Position numbers and translations under genes: made by a program
In this document: piece by piece, positions 61,026 to 64,000 of the stretch
Position numbering within the stretch: position 1 is the first letter of the stretch
How the letters are laid out: each line of letters opens with the position of its first letter
Notes under the pieces: generated by a model
Told to the model about the DNA's origin: nothing
Database searches by the model: none
What the model saw: only the letters and a program-made list of their open reading frames with translations
NCBI RefSeq assembly: GCF_000949635.1
Contig: NZ_BAFN01000001.1
Span: 2,170,001 to 2,234,000 of the forward strand
Length of the DNA stretch: 64,000 nucleotides
Reading direction: 5' to 3'
Source: Candidatus Brocadia sinica JPN1
Lineage (GTDB): Bacteria > Planctomycetota > Brocadiia > Brocadiales > Brocadiaceae

Positions 61026-61165
61026 GTTGCACTTGGGAGCATTCCCGATTTTTTGTAACTGTTCATGAGGTCAGGACGATACAACCCTGTCAGGGTTAAC
61101 ACTCTGCAACATTTCACCAAAACCAGCGGAAGTCACAAAAAATCGGGAATGCTCCCGTTGCACTT
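61026..61165. mobile_element. MITE with 22-bp inverted ends and 9-bp target duplication
   Basis: Element 61035-61156 (122 bp). Ends GGGAGCATTCCCGATTTTTT.. (22 bp, 61035-61056) and their exact reverse complement at 61135-61156. Both sides are flanked by GTTGCACTT (61026-61034 and 61157-61165), a perfect 9-bp direct repeat. An internal palindrome AACCCTG-T-CAGGGTT sits near 61083. No coding capacity. It inserted at the purE stop codon without disrupting it. Confidence 0.9.
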
Positions 61166-61670
61166 ACAGTAATCCAAGTTCAGTCCGCGCTTCTTTATCC
61201 TTTTTTGCAACATCATCCGACAGTTTCTTTTTATACAGTACCATTTTTTGCCTTATTTTTGGATCGGACAGGCTCACTATCTGGATTGCTAATATTGCGG
61301 CATTCATAGCGCCGGATTTTCCAATAGCCATGGTAGATACAGGAATACCCGATGGCATCTGCACCATAGAAAGAAGTGAATCCAGCCCACCCAGCCCGGA
61401 TGTCGGCATGGGTACACCAATGACAGGAATAGGGGTCAAACTCGCAACAACCCCGGCCAGATGTGCAGCTCCGCCCGCGCCTGCAATAATTACATCGTAC
61501 TTCTCTTCCGCTTCTGTCGCATACGAGTGAGCTCTTTCTGGCGAGCGATGGGCTGAAATGATATTCACATCGAAATCCACATCAAATTCCTTCAGTATAT
61601 TCATGGCCTCCTTCATTATCGTGAGGTCAGAATCGCTACCCATGACAATCCCAATCCTTTTTTTTGCCAT
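61164..61670 (-). CDS. purE: N5-carboxyaminoimidazole ribonucleotide mutase
   Basis: 168 aa from ATG 61670 (a second ATG at 61673 is adjacent); AGGGGGG lies just upstream. 'RIGIVMGSDSDLTIMKEAMN', 'IISAHRSPERAHSYA', 'IIAGAGGAAHLAGVVASLTP' and 'MPSGIPVSTMAIGKSGAMNA' are PurE class I motifs. It converts N5-CAIR to CAIR in purine synthesis. It starts 23 nt after the hpnG-like gene and its last codon touches the MITE target duplication, so the MITE now separates it from mtnA. Confidence 0.96.
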   Translation of the reverse strand: MAKKRIGIVMGSDSDLTIMKEAMNILKEFDVDFDVNIISAHRSPERAHSYATEAEEKYDVIIAGAGGAAHLAGVVASLTPIPVIGVPMPTSGLGGLDSLLSMVQMPSGIPVSTMAIGKSGAMNAAILAIQIVSLSDPKIRQKMVLYKKKLSDDVAKKDKEARTELGLL

Positions 61671-61693
61671 CATCCCCCCTCTGGAAATGGTTT

Positions 61694-62467
61694 TTATATT
61701 AACAAAGAATTATATATTTGTGTAATAAAATTTGGGAAGAACACCGATAAGGTTTTTGTGGCACACCCGGTCTGTTTGCGCAAACGATTCAGGTAGGGGA
61801 TACGGTGTGGTCTATTCAAGAGATAACGCACGGTGGCCGATATGCTGACATTTCCCCCCTCGGTTACCATATCTTCGCAAATCTCCATGTCTTCATCTAC
61901 GCCATCAGAAATTGCACGCACGACAATAAAAGGAATTCCCATGGCATTAGCCCGTTCTCCTATCACAAACGATTCCATATCCACGGCTATCGCAGAAGTT
62001 TTGGTCCCGATATGTCTTTTGACTGAAGACTGATGGATTATCTTATGAACGGACAAGATATCTCCGCAATGTGATCTGAGATTATCTGCGCTGCTTAAGG
62101 CAACTGCAAGATCTGCAATGGATGTATCACAGGAAAGGGTTGAATCGATTTTGATTGTTTCTTCCCAGGTTTCCTGGGAAGAATACAGAACATGTTTTCC
62201 TATAACTAAATCCCCGATGCCGACTTCTGGCCTTACGCTGCCTGCAAAACCAGAAGAAACCATTAATTGTATCCTGAAGCATTTTGACAGGCGGTGTACT
62301 ACATCCGATACATTTTTCCCTATGCCTGTCTGAACAAGGGTTATCGGAAAACCATGAAATTCTGCCTGATAGAATACGGCATGGGCATACCGAATCTTTT
62401 TTACGATATTTACTTGCGATTTTAGGGAGGCCATTTCCTGGCTTAATGCAAAAAATACTGCTATCAT
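61694..62467 (-). CDS. hpnG: Nucleoside phosphorylase family protein, HpnG-like
   Basis: 257 aa. 'IAVFFALSQEMASLKSQVNI', 'ITLVQTGIGKNVSDVVHRL', 'MVSSGFAGSVRPEVGIGDLV' and 'AIAVDMESFVIGERANAMGI' are those of the MTA/SAH nucleosidase-HpnG family. HpnG cleaves adenine from adenosylhopane to give ribosylhopane. Its position divergent from hpnH supports this, but the mtnA gene two genes away leaves MTA phosphorylase as an alternative. Followed at 23 nt by purE. Confidence 0.8.
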   Translation of the reverse strand: MIAVFFALSQEMASLKSQVNIVKKIRYAHAVFYQAEFHGFPITLVQTGIGKNVSDVVHRLSKCFRIQLMVSSGFAGSVRPEVGIGDLVIGKHVLYSSQETWEETIKIDSTLSCDTSIADLAVALSSADNLRSHCGDILSVHKIIHQSSVKRHIGTKTSAIAVDMESFVIGERANAMGIPFIVVRAISDGVDEDMEICEDMVTEGGNVSISATVRYLLNRPHRIPYLNRLRKQTGCATKTLSVFFPNFITQIYNSLLI

Positions 62468-62691
62468 AAATCTTCCTGTCTGATAAGAAACGCATAAATG
62501 GAATCAAATTTAATTGAAATTTTCAATATAATTATGAAAAAGTTCTCGCCTGATCAATCACCAGACTACGGAAAACTCAACAGTGACCACTTAAATAATC
62601 CTTGACAGTATTATCTATTTGATATAGCATTTTGTGTTTACGTCTTTGCTCATTATTTTTTGCTTTGTTACAAAATGGAGTTTTCCCTATT

Positions 62692-63687
62692 ATGAGGGTA
62701 TCATTATCATTAGGTTCTTCTTTGACAAAATATCTGATTAAGAACAAGTTTTTATCCAGAGAACGGTTTCCACTGGTATTAATGTTAGAGATTACTCATT
62801 TATGCAATCTCGCTTGTGAGGGTTGCGGCCGCATACGGGAGTACCGGGAAACCATGCGGGAGATGTTAAGTCCTGAAGAGTGTATTCAGGCAGTGGAAGA
62901 ATGTCCCGCACCTGTTGTCTCTGTTACAGGCGGCGAGCCACTGATGCACCCTGAGATTGATAAAATTATCCGTGGTATCCTGGATAAAAAAAGGCACATC
63001 TATTTGTGTACCAATGGCATCTTATTGGCAGATGCGATAAAAAAACTGAAGCCCAGTAAATATTTTAACATTAATGTTCACATCGATGGCCTTGCTGAAA
63101 CACATGATGCTATTGCAGGGAAAGGGGTCTTTGATCGTGCAACCAGGGCTATTCGGGAGGCAAAACGGGCGGGATTTAATGTCTGCACAAACACAACCAT
63201 ATATAAGAATACCAGTGAAGATGAGATAGAGGAATTGTTTTCATTTCTGGAGGGGTTAGGTGTCGATGGTATGCTGGTTTCCCCTGGCTTTAGTTTTGAA
63301 CACAACGAGAATGAGGTGTTCCTTTGCCGGAATGAGATACAGGAACGATTTGGATTCATTTATGGAATTTCAAAGAAATACAAGATACTGAACTCTCCCC
63401 TGTATTTAAAATTTTTAAAGGGGGAAAGGTACCTAAGGTGTACACCCTGGGGAAATCCAACCCGAAACTATTTAGGCTGGAAAAGCCCTTGTTACCTTAT
63501 TACAGACACTCACTATAAAACCTTTGCTGAGTACATGGAAAATACGGATTGGGAGAAGTATCAGGAAGGCAATGACCCGCGTTGCGAAAATTGTATGATG
63601 CACTGCGGTTTTGAGCCCACAGTAGTGTTAGAAGGTGGAAAACGATTATCTGATATCATTGAAATGGCCAAATGGAGTTTCAGCTAG
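62692..63687 (+). CDS. hpnH: Adenosyl-hopene transferase HpnH (radical SAM)
   Basis: 331 aa from ATG 62692; the frame is open 20 codons upstream without support. Radical-SAM cysteines C38, C42, C45 in 'CNLACEGCGRI', 'VVSVTGGEPLMHPEIDKIIR', and a C-terminal Cys cluster 'CENCMMHCGFEPT' with 'RCTPWGNPTRNYLGWKSPCY' are diagnostic of HpnH. It joins 5'-deoxyadenosyl to diploptene, the first step of extended hopanoid (bacteriohopanepolyol) side-chain synthesis. Divergent partner of hpnG across 224 bp. Confidence 0.95.
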   Translation: MRVSLSLGSSLTKYLIKNKFLSRERFPLVLMLEITHLCNLACEGCGRIREYRETMREMLSPEECIQAVEECPAPVVSVTGGEPLMHPEIDKIIRGILDKKRHIYLCTNGILLADAIKKLKPSKYFNINVHIDGLAETHDAIAGKGVFDRATRAIREAKRAGFNVCTNTTIYKNTSEDEIEELFSFLEGLGVDGMLVSPGFSFEHNENEVFLCRNEIQERFGFIYGISKKYKILNSPLYLKFLKGERYLRCTPWGNPTRNYLGWKSPCYLITDTHYKTFAEYMENTDWEKYQEGNDPRCENCMMHCGFEPTVVLEGGKRLSDIIEMAKWSFS

Positions 63688-64000
63688 AGAAAATAATCAC
63701 CTTAGCAACTCACGTGGTTGCGGAAGGAAGTGTTGCATCTATACACAGCGTCATTAATCAGATACGAATATGTCATTCCCGCGGAAGCGGGAATCCAGAA
63801 AAATACTGGATTCCGGGTCAAGCCCGGAATGACAGACAGTTGTAAACTTATGTCGCTATGTATAGTTGTCTCGTTTAATTATGTTACAGAGTCCTTGAAC
63901 AGTCCTCTCTTCTGTAAACTCACCCTTACAGTATCTATTCAGCGTATATTCGCTCATAATTGCTATGAGCGAACAAAATCAGGCAATTCGCCATGAAATA
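63688..64000. other. End spacer of at least 313 bp
   Basis: Contains the dispersed repeat at 63771-63834 and no recognised gene to the window edge. Open frames across it are explained by the repeat. Confidence 0.45.
63771..63834. repeat. Dispersed palindromic repeat (GTCATTCCCGC type)
   Basis: TGTCATTCCCGCGGAAGCGG at the left and CAAGCCCGGAATGACA at the right are complementary at the ends (TGTCATTCC/GGAATGACA), with inner hairpins CCCGC-ggaa-GCGGG and ATCCAG..CTGGAT. Such GTCATTCC/GGAATGAC repeats are very common in bacterial intergenic regions. Confidence 0.85.

Overview
The window looks like a chromosomal segment of an anaerobic, Gram-negative, hopanoid-making bacterium. My best guess is an anammox planctomycete (Brocadiales). 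The hints are c-type cytochromes with export signals, several rubrerythrin/ferritin-like proteins, a rubredoxin, a Ser/Thr kinase with an N-terminal zinc ribbon, hpnG/hpnH hopanoid genes, murJ, and moderate to low GC with AT-rich spacers. No single gene proves the taxon, so this is inference.

Layout. 0-8 kb: a partial Uma2 nuclease gene, a TetR regulator with a palindromic operator, a CBS-HEPN fusion, and a complete YbhGFSR-type ABC exporter (HlyD adaptor, two ATPases, two permeases) interrupted by an exported hemerythrin gene. 8-13 kb: an ABC-type periplasmic binding protein, a lone PAS protein, an XRE regulator, and an IS66-like element (tnpC plus a DUF4338/DruA-like gene) bounded by identical 69-bp inverted repeats. 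13-23.6 kb: an oxygen/redox-defence region with an MBL-fold lipoprotein, four rubrerythrin-like genes, aspA, two cytochrome c'-like paralogues with identical terminator stems, a Cys-rich mini-protein, rubredoxin, a tetraheme cytochrome overlapping a thioredoxin-reductase-like gene, a thiamine-binding protein, a DJ-1/PfpI protein and a THEP1 NTPase. 24-30 kb: a group-2 sigma factor behind a possible sigma-54 promoter; on the minus strand HU, RseC, a large kinase, a discoidin-domain protein and an outer-membrane barrel. 30.6-36.8 kb: rpmH away from its usual neighbours, ferredoxin, rlmN-tldD-pmbA (tldD without a standard start codon), and an exported phosphatidylserine decarboxylase. 36.8-38.8 kb: a RAYT transposase between two ~118-bp REP elements, then broken genes. 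39-45.3 kb: murJ, gap-pgk-rpe-accD and tRNA-Asn. 45.3-47.8 kb: a decayed island (serine recombinase remnant next to the tRNA, dead Y1 transposase, kelch fragments, possible group II intron fragment). 47.8-56.3 kb: Grc3/Clp1-type polynucleotide kinase, recJ, msbA-like exporter, rfbD, a GlcD-type oxidase and an Slp lipoprotein. 56.3-64 kb: universal stress protein, a Bat-like cluster, mtnA, a 122-bp MITE with a 9-bp target duplication, purE, and divergent hpnG/hpnH.

How they work together. The 14-23 kb block combines ferritin-like di-iron proteins, rubredoxin, heme proteins and a flavoprotein reductase, as expected for peroxide/O2/NO handling in an anaerobe. gap-pgk-rpe-accD is central carbon and fatty-acid metabolism. 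hpnH/hpnG extend the hopanoid side chain. Several genes appear broken or shifted at short homopolymers (accD A8, kelch G6), which may be real slippage or decay, or sequencing error.
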